Shown: positions 38,316 to 47,390 of the stretch, in pieces
Numbering within the stretch: position 1 is the stretch's first letter
Layout of the letters: each line of letters starts with the position of its first letter
NCBI GenBank assembly: GCA_013200995.1
Contig: CP053688.1
Coordinates: 1,302,001 to 1,366,000, forward strand
Direction of reading: 5' to 3'
DNA: 64,000 nt
Source: Arthrobacter citreus
GTDB taxonomy: Bacteria > Bacillota > Bacilli > Bacillales > Bacillaceae_G
Notes under the pieces: generated by a model
Told to the model about the DNA's origin: nothing
What the model saw: only the letters and a program-made list of their open reading frames with translations
The model's database searches: none
Program-made: the position numbers and the translations under genes

Positions 38316-39983
38316 TCATATTTTTAAAATTCCACCTGTATTAGCAGAAGTAACTAATTTTGCATATCTTGCTAAATAACCTGTTTTTACTTTCGGTTCA
38401 TGCAATTCAACCGATTGTTTTCGAGTTTCTAAAACTTCATTTGAAACTGATAATGTAATACTTCTTGATAAAAGATCGATAATGATTTCATCACCGTCTT
38501 CAATATATGCGATTGGTCCACCTTCAGCTGCCTCTGGAGAAATATGTCCTATTGCAATTCCTCGGGTAGCACCTGAAAAACGACCATCTGTAATTAAAGC
38601 AACCTTTGTTCCTAGTCCTCTACCAACAATAGATGAAGTTGGTGCGAGCATTTCAGGCATTCCAGGTCCTCCTTTTGGACCTTCATATCGAATTACAACG
38701 ACATGCCCTTCTTTTACGAGCCCTCCATCAATTGCTTCAACCGCTTCATCATGTGAGTTAAAACAAATTGCTTCGCCTATAAATGTTTGAATTGAAGGGT
38801 CAACTGCACCTACTTTAATAACTGATCCATCTGGCGCAAGATTACCATGTAATATTGATAATCCTCCTGTCTCAGAATAAGGATTTTCTTTTTTACGAAT
38901 TACTTCACTATTTGAGATTGTAGCTTCTTGCACATTCTCGAATAAAGTTTTTCCTGTAATCGTAATGCGATCACTATTAATTGCTCCTGGTATTGTAGTA
39001 AGTTCTTTAATAATTGCTGGAACTCCGCCTGCTAAATGCACATCATGCATTGAGTAATGCGAAGCGGGACTAATTTTTGATAGGTAAGGTACTCTTCTCG
39101 CTACATCATTAATATCTTTTAAGTCGTATTCAATTCCTGCTTCGTTTGCAATTGCCATTAAGTGTAAAACTGTGTTTGTCGAACCACCCATTGCCATATC
39201 TAATGCAAACGCATCATCAATTGCCTCTTTTGTAATAATATCTCTTGGCTTAATATCTTTTTCAATACAGTCCATTAAATGATAGGCTGCATCACGAATT
39301 AATTTATGTCTGTCTTTACTGGTTGCAAGGATTGTTCCGTTGTACGGGAGTGCTACACCAAGCATTTCCATAATGCAATTCATTGAATTTGCTGTAAACA
39401 TTCCTGAACATGATCCACAAGTTGGACATGCCGATTTTTCAATATCGAGTAATTCTTCAACACTCATATTACCTGATTTAAAAGCTCCAACCCCTTCAAA
39501 TACTGAAACAAGAGATAAAGCTTTTCCGTCTTTAGAAAGCCCACCAGCCATTGGTCCGCCTGATACGAAAACCGCTGGTACATTTGTCCGAACAGATGCC
39601 ATCAGCATTCCCGGTGTGATCTTATCACAATTTGGCATATAGAATACTCCATCAAACCAATGTGCATTAACGACTGTTTCAGCAGCATCAGCAATAATTT
39701 CCCTACTAGGGAGAGAGTACCTCATTCCAATATGCCCCATTGCGATTCCATCATCGACACCAATCGTATTAAACTCGAATGGTACTCCACCAGCATCTCG
39801 AATCGCTTGTTTTACTACATCAGCCATTTCTCTTAAATGAATATGACCTGGAACTATATCAATATATGAATTACAAACTGCAATAAACGGTTTATGAAAA
39901 TCTTCTTCTTTGACGCCTGCCGCTAATAATAAACTACGATGCGGCGCTCGATCGATTCCTTTTTTTATCATGTCACTTCGCAC
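38316..39983 (-). CDS. ilvD: Dihydroxy-acid dehydratase
   Basis: 555 residues. It dehydrates dihydroxy acids to 2-oxo acids using an iron-sulfur cluster. [11 protein letters not shown] and [18 protein letters not shown] supply the cluster cysteines; [19 protein letters not shown] lies at the C-terminus. It follows ilvE by six bases and precedes the T-box, so it is transcribed from the ilvE promoter, upstream of T-box control. Confidence 0.97.
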   Translation of the reverse strand: MRSDMIKKGIDRAPHRSLLLAAGVKEEDFHKPFIAVCNSYIDIVPGHIHLREMADVVKQAIRDAGGVPFEFNTIGVDDGIAMGHIGMRYSLPSREIIADAAETVVNAHWFDGVFYMPNCDKITPGMLMASVRTNVPAVFVSGGPMAGGLSKDGKALSLVSVFEGVGAFKSGNMSVEELLDIEKSACPTCGSCSGMFTANSMNCIMEMLGVALPYNGTILATSKDRHKLIRDAAYHLMDCIEKDIKPRDIITKEAIDDAFALDMAMGGSTNTVLHLMAIANEAGIEYDLKDINDVARRVPYLSKISPASHYSMHDVHLAGGVPAIIKELTTIPGAINSDRITITGKTLFENVQEATISNSEVIRKKENPYSETGGLSILHGNLAPDGSVIKVGAVDPSIQTFIGEAICFNSHDEAVEAIDGGLVKEGHVVVIRYEGPKGGPGMPEMLAPTSSIVGRGLGTKVALITDGRFSGATRGIAIGHISPEAAEGGPIAYIEDGDEIIIDLLSRSITLSVSNEVLETRKQSVELHEPKVKTGYLARYAKLVTSANTGGILKI

Positions 39984-39989
39984 AATTTA

Positions 39990-40880
39990 TCACCCTTGTT
40001 TTACGTAAATTTTTTCTCCGTCTTCTACTACTAATTGACGAAATGCTTGTAATAAACGCTGTGTATTTGGACCAGGTTTACCATTACCAATCACTCGACC
40101 ATCTACTTTAGATACACCAATTACTTCAGCTGCTGTTCCTGTTAAGAAAACTTCATCTGCAATATAAACATCATGTCTAGTAAATAATTTTTCTTCTACC
40201 TCATAACCTAATGTGTCGCCTAGTTCCATAATTGCATTTCTTGTAATTCCTTCTAATGCACCTGCTGAACTTGGTGGAGTAATTAACTTATTTCCTTTTA
40301 CTAAGAAAACGTTATCTCCTGACCCTTCAGCTACGAAACCTTGATCATTTAGCATAAGCGCTTCTTGAACACCTGCTAATTTAGCTTCAATTTTTACTAA
40401 TATATTATTTAAGTAATTTAAAGACTTAATTTGTGGATTTAATACATCACTTCGATTTCTTCTCGTTGCTACTGTTACAATTTCCATCCCATTGTCATAT
40501 AGTTCTTGTGGAAAAAGTGCTAGTTGTTCTGCAATTACAACTACATTTGCTCTTAAACATGAAGCTGGATCTAATCCTAAATTTCCTTCACCTCTTGAGA
40601 CGACGAGTCGAATATAACCACTATGTAAGTTATTACGATTGACTGTTTCAACAACAATTTGAGTTAATTCTTCCAAAGAGTAAGGAATCGTTAATAAAAT
40701 TGATTTTGCTGATTCGTATAATCGAATTAGATGTTCTTTTAAGCGAAATACATTACCTTCATATACGCGAATTCCTTCGAATACTCCATCTCCATATAGA
40801 TATCCATGATCATATACAGAAACTTTAGCATCCTGCTTTTGAACGAATTCACCATTTAGAAAAATCTGCTGGGCTGTCAC
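39990..40880 (-). CDS. ilvE: Branched-chain amino acid aminotransferase
   Basis: 296 residues, fold-type IV PLP enzyme. It makes leucine, isoleucine and valine from their 2-oxo acids. VYDHGYLYGDGVFEGIRVYEG, the PLP Lys in QIKSLNYLNNILVK, and EVFLTGTAAEVIGV are characteristic. It is the first gene of the cluster, with CodY-like boxes upstream. Confidence 0.95.
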   Translation of the reverse strand: MTAQQIFLNGEFVQKQDAKVSVYDHGYLYGDGVFEGIRVYEGNVFRLKEHLIRLYESAKSILLTIPYSLEELTQIVVETVNRNNLHSGYIRLVVSRGEGNLGLDPASCLRANVVVIAEQLALFPQELYDNGMEIVTVATRRNRSDVLNPQIKSLNYLNNILVKIEAKLAGVQEALMLNDQGFVAEGSGDNVFLVKGNKLITPPSSAGALEGITRNAIMELGDTLGYEVEEKLFTRHDVYIADEVFLTGTAAEVIGVSKVDGRVIGNGKPGPNTQRLLQAFRQLVVEDGEKIYVKQG

Positions 40881-40947
40881 GGTTAATCCTCCTCAAGAGT
40901 TAAAATATTTGTACTTACTTTATTCCAATCTCAGAAATTAATCAACA

Positions 40948-40962
40948 AGTTTTTAGAAAATT
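40948..40962. promoter_or_regulatory. Candidate CodY box upstream of ilvE
   Basis: AGTTTTTAGAAAATT agrees with the CodY consensus AATTTTCWGAAAATT at 13 of 15 positions. It lies about 70 bases upstream of ilvE, in line with CodY control of branched-chain amino acid genes in bacilli. Confidence 0.55.
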
Positions 40963-41107
40963 TAAAATTCACAATTTATTCAAAAACAGTATAAATATTG
41001 ATAAATCAACAATGAAAACCTTTACATTTTTTCAAAATAATTTTTCGACAAAATTTTTCTCTTGAAACATTTTTTCAAAAGGATTATCATATGGTTACTT
41101 TAAACAG

Positions 41108-41122
41108 AATTTTCTGTAAATT
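41108..41122. promoter_or_regulatory. Candidate CodY box before the 62-residue gene
   Basis: AATTTTCTGTAAATT agrees with the CodY consensus at 14 of 15 positions. It lies 21 bases before the ATG at 41143 and may also act on divergent ilvE. Confidence 0.65.
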
Positions 41123-41142
41123 AAAAATCGGAGGCGAGTAAA

Positions 41143-41331
41143 ATGGCTACTTTACAAATTAATGGGACTGTTAACGAAATCAATGAAGTGTTGAAGGTAA
41201 TGAGTAATCATTTTGACATTCAGATTAGAGACGAAAAATCCGATCTGGAGTATTCAGTCGATTTCTTAAACGAAGAATGGGAAAATGATTCTTTTGTAAG
41301 CGAGATGTTAACTGGAGCTTATAACGATTAA
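41143..41331 (+). CDS. Small acidic protein of unknown function
   Basis: 62 residues, acidic, no membrane segment or Cys. The start (ATLQINGTVNEINEVLKVMSNHFDIQIRDE) suggests beta-alpha-beta, and the tail SVDFLNEEWENDSFVSEMLTGAYND is acidic and aromatic. CGGAGGCGAG is ideally placed before the ATG, and a strong terminator follows. I do not recognise the family. Divergence from ilvE and the near-perfect CodY box suggest expression when branched-chain amino acids run short. Confidence 0.8.
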   Translation: MATLQINGTVNEINEVLKVMSNHFDIQIRDEKSDLEYSVDFLNEEWENDSFVSEMLTGAYND

Positions 41332-41363
41332 ACAGCAATTATTTTATCGTATAATAACAAAAT

Positions 41364-41398
41364 GAGGGATCCCGAAAATTAAGGGAACCCTCTTTTTT
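41364..41398 (+). terminator. Terminator of the 62-residue gene
   Basis: GAGGGATCCC GAAAATTAA GGGAACCCTC followed by six T. Confidence 0.88.
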
Positions 41399-41472
41399 AT
41401 TAGCTTAAAAGAAATGGAAACTAATAGTACATTTGAACTATCCGAATAATACATAACTAACTTACTCCATTC

Positions 41473-41513
41473 AAAAAAGGGAACCCTCATAGATCAGTTA
41501 CCTGACTTATGAG
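41473..41513 (-). terminator. Probable terminator of the ABC importer operon
   Basis: On the minus strand CTCATA...CAG GTAA CTG...TATGAG forms an interrupted stem, followed by GGTTCCC and six T. Sequence AGGGAACCCTC also occurs in the neighbouring plus-strand terminator. Confidence 0.55.
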
Positions 41514-41528
41514 AAGCCCCATCTAAAA

Positions 41529-43058
41529 TCATTTTTTCAACAAGCCTTCATCCTTCAAAAACTCCTTGGCAACACTTTCAGCAGACTTTCCTTCAACATT
41601 CACTTTGTAATTCATTTCTCTCATTTCATCATCTGTTATTTTATTGTTTAATTTATTTAGTATTTTTTCCACTTTAGGATATTTTTCAAGTGTTTCTTGT
41701 CTTAAGAGTGGAGCACATTGATATGGTGGAAATAAGTTTTTATCATCTTCTAACACTTTCATGTTAAAACTTTGAAGTTCACTATCAGTAGAATACGCGT
41801 CGATTATTGAGAGATCTCCTCTCTGTATGGCTTCATATCTTAATTTTGGCTCCATCGTTTTTAAATTTTGAAACTTCAGACCATATAATTTTTGCAAACC
41901 TAAATATCCATCTTCACGATCTGTAAATTCTAAAGTGAACCCTGCCTTTAATTGATTTTCAACACGGGTTGCATCTGAAATCGTTTTAATACCCAATTGT
42001 TTTGAAATTTTTTCTGGTACTGCTAATGCATATGTGTCATTAAATTTCATTGGTTCTAAATAAGTTAAATTATACTTTTTTGCTAAACCTTTGGCAGCTT
42101 GTTCATACACTGCTTTTGCATCATTACTTACGGCCTTTTCTTTTAAAAATGTAGAAACGACTGTGCCTGTATATTCTGGATAAATATCAATATCACCTTT
42201 TTTTAATGCATTAAAAACAAATGTCGTTTTACCAAAATTAGGCTTAACTTCAACATTTAAATTTGTTTCGTTCTCAATCAATAATTTATACATATTCATA
42301 ATAATTTCTGGTTCAGCACCTAGTTTCCCAGCGATGACAAGATCTGTTTTATTCCAAGATTTAATGGTTAATGGGGAAAATAATAATGCTAATAAAATAA
42401 AACAAATCGTAATTATTCTCAATGAAAAACTCTTAAAACTCGATTTCTCAATTAATCTTAAAATAAAATCAAATAAAATTGCTAAAAGTGCTGATGGAAT
42501 TGCCCCTAAAATAATAAGATTCATATCATTTCGGTCAATTCCGAGTAATATTAAGCTTCCTAAGCCCCCTGCTCCGATTAGTGCTGCGATTGTGGCAGTT
42601 CCAATAATAATTACCATTGCAGTACGAATTCCAGCCATCATAACTGGTAAAGCTAGCGGTAATTCTACTTTAAAAAGCCTCTGCCTACTATTCATTCCTA
42701 ATCCGGTAGCTGCTTCTAATAAAATTGGATCAATCTCCTTAATACCGGTATATGTATTTCTCAAAATCGGCAATAATGCATATACACTTAACGCGATTAC
42801 CGCTGGAATCTTTCCAATACCGACTAATGGAATTAATATGCCTAACAATGCCAACGAAGGGATTGTTTGAATAATAGCTGTAGTTGCTATCACAAACTCA
42901 GCGAGAACCTTTTTCTTCGTTAAGTAAATTCCAATTGGTACAGCTAAAAGAATTGCAATGATTAATGCAAATACTGAAATTTGAATATGCTCTAACAATG
43001 CTGTTAACAATTGTTCTTTTCGATTTGTAAGAGTCGATGTAAATGAAGAGAGAATCAT
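41529..43058 (-). CDS. ABC importer: fused permease and substrate-binding protein (OpuF/EgtU type)
   Basis: 509 residues. The N-terminal 210 or so residues are a BPD-type permease with about five membrane helices and the EAA-like loop EAATGLGMNSRQRLFKVELPLA. From about residue 230 a secreted-side binding domain follows: VIAGKLGAEPEIIMNMYKLL, KKGDIDIYPEYTGTVVSTF, TDREDGYLGLQKLYGL. Fusions of this kind import osmoprotectants such as glycine betaine (OpuF, BusA types) or ergothioneine (EgtU). The stop codon of the ATPase gene abuts its start, so the two form one operon. Substrate choice is uncertain. Confidence 0.88.
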   Translation of the reverse strand: MILSSFTSTLTNRKEQLLTALLEHIQISVFALIIAILLAVPIGIYLTKKKVLAEFVIATTAIIQTIPSLALLGILIPLVGIGKIPAVIALSVYALLPILRNTYTGIKEIDPILLEAATGLGMNSRQRLFKVELPLALPVMMAGIRTAMVIIIGTATIAALIGAGGLGSLILLGIDRNDMNLIILGAIPSALLAILFDFILRLIEKSSFKSFSLRIITICFILLALLFSPLTIKSWNKTDLVIAGKLGAEPEIIMNMYKLLIENETNLNVEVKPNFGKTTFVFNALKKGDIDIYPEYTGTVVSTFLKEKAVSNDAKAVYEQAAKGLAKKYNLTYLEPMKFNDTYALAVPEKISKQLGIKTISDATRVENQLKAGFTLEFTDREDGYLGLQKLYGLKFQNLKTMEPKLRYEAIQRGDLSIIDAYSTDSELQSFNMKVLEDDKNLFPPYQCAPLLRQETLEKYPKVEKILNKLNNKITDDEMREMNYKVNVEGKSAESVAKEFLKDEGLLKK

Positions 43059-43059
43059 C

Positions 43060-43812
43060 TTAAATCCCCTCCTTCAAGACAGCTTTACTACGATAGTTGT
43101 CTATAAATTGTTCGACGAATGGGTTAATTGGATTATTTAACACTTCATCCTTCGTACCTACTTGAACTAATTCACCTCCGTGCATGATACCTATCCGATC
43201 TCCTAAATAAAATGCTTCATCCAAATCATGTGTAACAAATAGGATTGATTTATTTATCTTAGTTTTTAATAGATTCAAATCTTTTTGTAATTGTAATCTT
43301 GTAATTGGATCTAATGCACTAAACGGCTCATCCATTAGCAATAGATTTGGGTTTCCTGCTAAGGCCCTCGCTACACCTACACGCTGTTGTTGCCCACCCG
43401 ATAATTCCGAAACTGATCTTTTACTAAATTCCTGCGGATTTAATTTTACTAATTCAAGTAATTCTGCGACTCGATCTTTAATCTGCGCTTTACTCCATTT
43501 TTTCAATTCCGGCACGATCGAAATGTTTTCTTCGACATTCAAATGTGGGAATAAAGCAATTTGTTGAAGGACATATCCAAAATCTCGCCTCAACTTGTGT
43601 TCGTCATAATCTTTAATATTTTTATCATTATAAAAAATTTCTCCATCTGTCGGCTTAATTAATCTATTTATTAATTTAATTGTTGACGTTTTTCCACATC
43701 CACTCGGGCCAATCAAAACAAAACATTCACCTGCTTGAATTGAAAATGATAAATCTTGAACCCCATAATTTCCATTTGAAAACTTAAAAGATACATCTTG
43801 AAATTGAATCAT
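43060..43812 (-). CDS. ABC importer ATPase of the OpuF/EgtU type, no CBS domains
   Basis: 250 residues with Walker A GPSGCGKTST, Q-loop YVLQQIALFPHLNV, signature LSGGQQQRVGVARALAG, Walker B LLLMDEPFSALDP and switch His VTHDLDEAF. It energises the fused permease/binding protein encoded next. OpuA/OpuC-type ATPases carry C-terminal CBS domains and are about 380-400 residues; this one ends after the ATPase domain. That argues somewhat against an osmotically gated uptake system. Confidence 0.92.
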   Translation of the reverse strand: MIQFQDVSFKFSNGNYGVQDLSFSIQAGECFVLIGPSGCGKTSTIKLINRLIKPTDGEIFYNDKNIKDYDEHKLRRDFGYVLQQIALFPHLNVEENISIVPELKKWSKAQIKDRVAELLELVKLNPQEFSKRSVSELSGGQQQRVGVARALAGNPNLLLMDEPFSALDPITRLQLQKDLNLLKTKINKSILFVTHDLDEAFYLGDRIGIMHGGELVQVGTKDEVLNNPINPFVEQFIDNYRSKAVLKEGI

Positions 43813-44111
43813 TCTAGTCCTCCCTTTTTAAGATACTTATTAATATATATAGTTAGGGGACAAGTTTTCTTATGCTTTAAGTAGAAAAAATTAGGACATA
43901 TCAAATTTGTGAGGAATTGTAGTCGTGTAGTTCGATGGTTGGAATTTATAGTTTAATAGTAACTAATTCAAATTTTTCAAATAATGGTCTAGTGATTTAC
44001 GTCAATCATACCTCTGCAAAGTAAAGGATTTTGCTGGGTAATTCTTGTTTTATAATAGGGGAATATTTTATAACTAATATAAAAGGCGCAACTTAAATTT
44101 TATATTCTAAA
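43813..44111. other. Gene-free upstream region of the ABC importer
   Basis: About 300 AT-rich bases. Promoter elements for the importer operon are expected here, but I see no clear operator, riboswitch or ORF. Confidence 0.4.
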
Positions 44112-44158
44112 ATAAAGAGCGGCTCAAAAGTTAAACTACTTTTGAGAACGCTCTTTTT
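44112..44158. terminator. Terminator of the alpha-hydroxy-acid oxidase gene
   Basis: AAAGAGCGGCTCAAAAG TTAAACTA CTTTTGAGAACGCTCTTT with T runs either side. Confidence 0.85.
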
Positions 44159-44165
44159 AATTTTT

Positions 44166-45323
44166 TTAATACTGTTTAACTAATATAGACGGTTTCAACT
44201 CACTTATATTTTTTTGTCCCGATAAAGCCATCGTTAGATCAAAATCAGCTAAAATATTTTTCATTACTTGCACTATTCCATTTTTGCCCGCAAGTGCTAA
44301 GCCATACATATATGGTCTGCCAATTAAAACTGCATCAGCACCAATTGCTAATGCTTTATATATATCTGATCCTCTTCTAATGCCACTATCCATTAAAATT
44401 GGTAATCTACCTTTTAACTCACTACATATACTTTCTAATGCATCTAAAGTACTAATCGTTCCATCAACCTGTCTTCCACCATGGTTCGAAACGACAATGC
44501 CATCCATACCATATTCAAGCGCAAGCATCGCATCATCCTTGTGTAAAATTCCCTTTAATAAAATAGGTAATTTCGTTTGACTTCGTAAAAATGATAAATC
44601 ATCCCACGTTAATGAAGGATTACCAAATAATTTTGTCCATAATAGAATGGCAGATTGAGGATCCTCCTCAGGTGTATTATTTAATCTTGAGCGAAACACA
44701 GGATCTTCTAAATAGTTACCAATACCTTGTCTTTGTAAAAATGGTAAATAGGCATTTTCAATATCTTTCTCTCTCCAACCCATGATTGAAGTATCAAGAG
44801 TAATAACAATTGCTTCGTACCCATTTGCTTCGGCACGTTTAATCATACTTGCTGCAATTTCCATATCACTACTACAATATAATTGGTACCATTTGGGAGC
44901 ATCTCCTAATACATTTGACACCTTTTCCAATGAATAAGTTGATGCTGTACTAGTTATATAAGGAATTTGCAATTCAGCTGCTGCTCTACAAGCTTCAAGC
45001 TCTCCCTCTGGATGGGCAATAGATTGCACACCAATTGGAGCAAATAAAACCGGCGAATTATATGTTTTACCAAATAAATTTATACTAATATCACGCTCAG
45101 CAACATTTCGTAGCATTCTCGGTACAATTTTCCACTTATCGAATGCTAATCGATTATCATTCATCGATCGCTCATTACCCGCGCCACCCGCTATATAATA
45201 AAAAGGCTCCTCTGCTAATTTCTCTTTAGCCAGCCTCTCTAAATCTTCAAATCTAACAGGAATCTCACTTTTCTTCCCACTACCATATATTTGCAATTGA
45301 ATATTATTTCCAAAATTATTCAT
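44166..45323 (-). CDS. FMN-dependent alpha-hydroxy-acid oxidase (lactate oxidase/monooxygenase type)
   Basis: About 385 residues, TIM-barrel FMN enzyme. It oxidises L-lactate or a related 2-hydroxy acid. Visible are YYIAGGAGNERSMNDNR at the start, APIGVQSIAHPEGE, the base-carrying IVVSNHGGRQVDGT (catalytic His and Arg) and DSGIRRGSDIYKALAIGADAVLIGRPY. An insert with WREKDIENAYLPF resembles lactate 2-monooxygenase, so the product could be acetate plus CO2 rather than pyruvate. I prefer the ATG at 45323, ten bases after AAGGA, over the GTG at 45332. A perfect cre overlaps the upstream region. Confidence 0.9.
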   Translation of the reverse strand: MNNFGNNIQLQIYGSGKKSEIPVRFEDLERLAKEKLAEEPFYYIAGGAGNERSMNDNRLAFDKWKIVPRMLRNVAERDISINLFGKTYNSPVLFAPIGVQSIAHPEGELEACRAAAELQIPYITSTASTYSLEKVSNVLGDAPKWYQLYCSSDMEIAASMIKRAEANGYEAIVITLDTSIMGWREKDIENAYLPFLQRQGIGNYLEDPVFRSRLNNTPEEDPQSAILLWTKLFGNPSLTWDDLSFLRSQTKLPILLKGILHKDDAMLALEYGMDGIVVSNHGGRQVDGTISTLDALESICSELKGRLPILMDSGIRRGSDIYKALAIGADAVLIGRPYMYGLALAGKNGIVQVMKNILADFDLTMALSGQKNISELKPSILVKQY

Positions 45324-45346
45324 TCGAAACACATCCTTAAAAAATA

Positions 45347-45362
45347 TTGTAACCGTTTACAT
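45347..45362. promoter_or_regulatory. cre site (CcpA) before the hydroxy-acid oxidase gene
   Basis: TTGTAACCGTTTACAT fits WTGNAANCGNWWNCAW at every defined position and on both strands. It sits 24 bases before the start, so glucose should repress the gene. Confidence 0.75.
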
Positions 45363-45624
45363 ATTCTAATTTATATCTGATAAATCCTTTAATTTTCTTA
45401 ATAAACCATTCGACATTTTATGTAATTTGTAAAATAGCTCTTTCATCGGTTTGTTTAAGATCACTTGAAACACTATTTTTTTTATATTACAAATCTACAA
45501 AACTTGCATTAATCCTTAAATTTACAATTCCAAATAAAATGACACTCATACTTATTTAGTATGTTGATGTTTTTCGTTAAACTATCTAGTTAAGTAAAAA
45601 GTTTAAAAAGAAAAGGAGCGCATT
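45363..45624. other. Divergent promoter region
   Basis: About 260 AT-rich bases between the oxidase and the 108-residue membrane protein. Nothing else is recognised. Confidence 0.4.
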
Positions 45625-45951
45625 ATGAGTAATCTATTAAGAATCACTCTACCTGGATTAGCAATTTTCATCTTTATCTTGATTGATACTATGAATCCAG
45701 AAAGCAAAAATATTATAGTAGGAATCTATTTGTTTTTCCCATTAGTTTTTATAGCTCAAGGTATAATTAGTGCAAGTTCAAAAAAAATATTGATTATTGG
45801 AATTTTAACATCATCTTTAGCTGTGATCTTGCCAATTTCATATTTGTATAATATGGGCACTATGTTAATTCCAGTGATAATTTATATTTTATTAGGGCTA
45901 TTATTTTTTTTCATTTCAAGAGTGAATAAAGGTAAAAGCTCTTTGCCATAA
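45625..45951 (+). CDS. Small membrane protein, unknown
   Basis: 108 residues with four hydrophobic helices (about 5-20, 30-47, 53-72, 77-98) separated by short polar turns, ending in a basic tail SRVNKGKSSLP. AAAAGGAGCG precedes the ATG. It resembles generic four-helix membrane proteins of bacilli; no family could be named. It stands alone, between the oxidase and guaD. Confidence 0.8.
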   Translation: MSNLLRITLPGLAIFIFILIDTMNPESKNIIVGIYLFFPLVFIAQGIISASSKKILIIGILTSSLAVILPISYLYNMGTMLIPVIIYILLGLLFFFISRVNKGKSSLP

Positions 45952-46287
45952 AACAGATGTTTTAATTTGTTCTTTAAGCAGTTTAATTACAATCAGCCTA
46001 TACTCACCTCTCCATCTCTTTGGATAGAAAAAAAAATCACAAATTCCATATGATTAAGTAGTAATTTCTTAAACTTGAAAGATTAATTTGTTCTTAAATA
46101 TTGTAAATTCGTGTACAAATAGAATAAGTTAATTTTTTGAACATATAAGGATCTTGGAGTGATTGTGGTTTATCAATACATTTTATAAGAGATCTTATTT
46201 AATAGGAGAGATTGTGGAGAAATTTTAATAAATAACAATCAAACCTTTTTATTTTTTAGGATATAAAAATACTAAGGTGGTGTTAGT
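45952..46287. other. Gene-free region before guaD
   Basis: About 335 AT-rich bases with no ORF, riboswitch or clear purine-regulator (PurR) box that I can support. Confidence 0.4.
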
Positions 46288-46764
46288 TTGAAGCACTCTG
46301 ATTGGATAAAACTAAGTGTTAGACTAGCTTACGAAAATTTATTAAATAAAAATGGTGGGCCATTTGGGGCAGTAATTGTAAAAGATGGGAAAGTAATTGG
46401 TGCCGGTGTTAATGGCGTAACAACTTTAAATGATCCAACTGCACATGCTGAGGTGCAAGCCATTCGAAATGCATGTCAGAATTTAGGTACATCCTCACTA
46501 AATGATGCTGTCTTATACACAAGCTGTGAACCATGTCCAATGTGTTTAAGTGCAGCTTATTGGTCTAAAATTTCAAAAATATATTATTTCTTCACAAAAG
46601 ATGATGCTGCGAATATTGGATTTGATGATGCACATATTTACGACGAATTTTCTCTGCCATATGAGAATCGAACATTACCAAGCGAACAAATTATTATTAA
46701 TGTAAAAGATTATGAAAACCCTTTCAAAGTGTGGTCCAGTAATGAACTACATGCAAATTTTTAA
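46288..46764 (+). CDS. guaD: Guanine deaminase
   Basis: 158 residues of the CMP/dCMP deaminase fold; it converts guanine to xanthine. Zinc ligands H53, C83 and C86 and catalytic E55 lie in HAEVQAIRNAC and CEPCPMC. The length and the C-terminal part (GFDDAHIYDEF, RTLPSEQI) resemble B. subtilis GuaD closely, including the swapped tail typical of that enzyme. The start is TTG at 46288, with AAGGTGGTG upstream. A terminator follows. Confidence 0.9.
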   Translation: MKHSDWIKLSVRLAYENLLNKNGGPFGAVIVKDGKVIGAGVNGVTTLNDPTAHAEVQAIRNACQNLGTSSLNDAVLYTSCEPCPMCLSAAYWSKISKIYYFFTKDDAANIGFDDAHIYDEFSLPYENRTLPSEQIIINVKDYENPFKVWSSNELHANF

Positions 46765-46772
46765 TAGAATAT

Positions 46773-46808
46773 AAAAAGGTTGCCTATTACTCAATGGCAA
46801 CCTTTTTG
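46773..46808. terminator. Terminator between guaD and the DUF1232 gene
   Basis: AAAAAGGTTGCC TATTACTCAAT GGCAACCTTTTT, bidirectional. Confidence 0.88.
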
Positions 46809-46827
46809 ATTTATAAAATTGTAATAA

Positions 46828-47283
46828 TTAATCTAAATTATTCTCTTCTTCTGTCGGTTCAATTTCCACTAAATTTAAAGAATCAACTTTTTCCTTCTCA
46901 ATCTCTTTCCAAATTTTATACTTTTCAATATCTTTATTTAATTGTTTAAAAGTATAAGCTAAAATTGTTGCATCATCTAAAAAACCTAAACCTACTATAA
47001 AATCAGGTATTAAATCAAACGGACTTACAAAATAGATTAATGCACCTATTACAGTTAAAATTGATTTCGTAGAAATATCTCGATAGCTTCCATTCATATA
47101 TGCTTTAAATAAATCAATAAACAAATTGACTTTTTCCCAAGCTTCACCAAGTGCTCCTTTTTTAGTAGGTGCTAACTTTGCTGCTTTTTTCAATAAATGA
47201 GTAGATTTTTCTTTATTTCCTAAATAGGAAGAAGCCTTCTTTAAGTATTTTTGAAAAAATTTATTTTTATTTAACTCAGACAT
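46828..47283 (-). CDS. DUF1232 (YkvA-like) membrane protein
   Basis: 151 residues. The family signature YFVSPFDLIPDFIVGLGFLDDA lies near residues 85-110, with a hydrophobic helix around LTVIGALIYFV. The N-terminus is basic and the C-terminus strongly acidic (EIEPTEEENNLD). The function of the family is unknown. It follows the ABC-F gene's terminator and is its own unit. Confidence 0.88.
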   Translation of the reverse strand: MSELNKNKFFQKYLKKASSYLGNKEKSTHLLKKAAKLAPTKKGALGEAWEKVNLFIDLFKAYMNGSYRDISTKSILTVIGALIYFVSPFDLIPDFIVGLGFLDDATILAYTFKQLNKDIEKYKIWKEIEKEKVDSLNLVEIEPTEEENNLD

Positions 47284-47337
47284 TCTTTCTCCTCCCTTTT
47301 TTCTATTTTATCAAATATGAAAAGAAGATAAAAGTCC

Positions 47338-47372
47338 GAAAAAAACCACTAATCTAATGATTAGTGGTTTCA
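47338..47372 (-). terminator. Terminator of the ABC-F gene
   Basis: ACCACTAATC TAAT GATTAGTGGT followed on the minus strand by a T run, about 20 bases after the ABC-F stop. Confidence 0.88.
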
Positions 47373-47390
47373 GTTATTAAAAATTCGTAA

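Noticed and set aside
41040..41066. Third CodY box near AATTTTTCGACAAAATT
   Set aside because: It needs a two-base insertion relative to the 15-base consensus.
46200..46287. Purine riboswitch before guaD
   Set aside because: No three-way-junction core sequence or paired loops could be found by eye.
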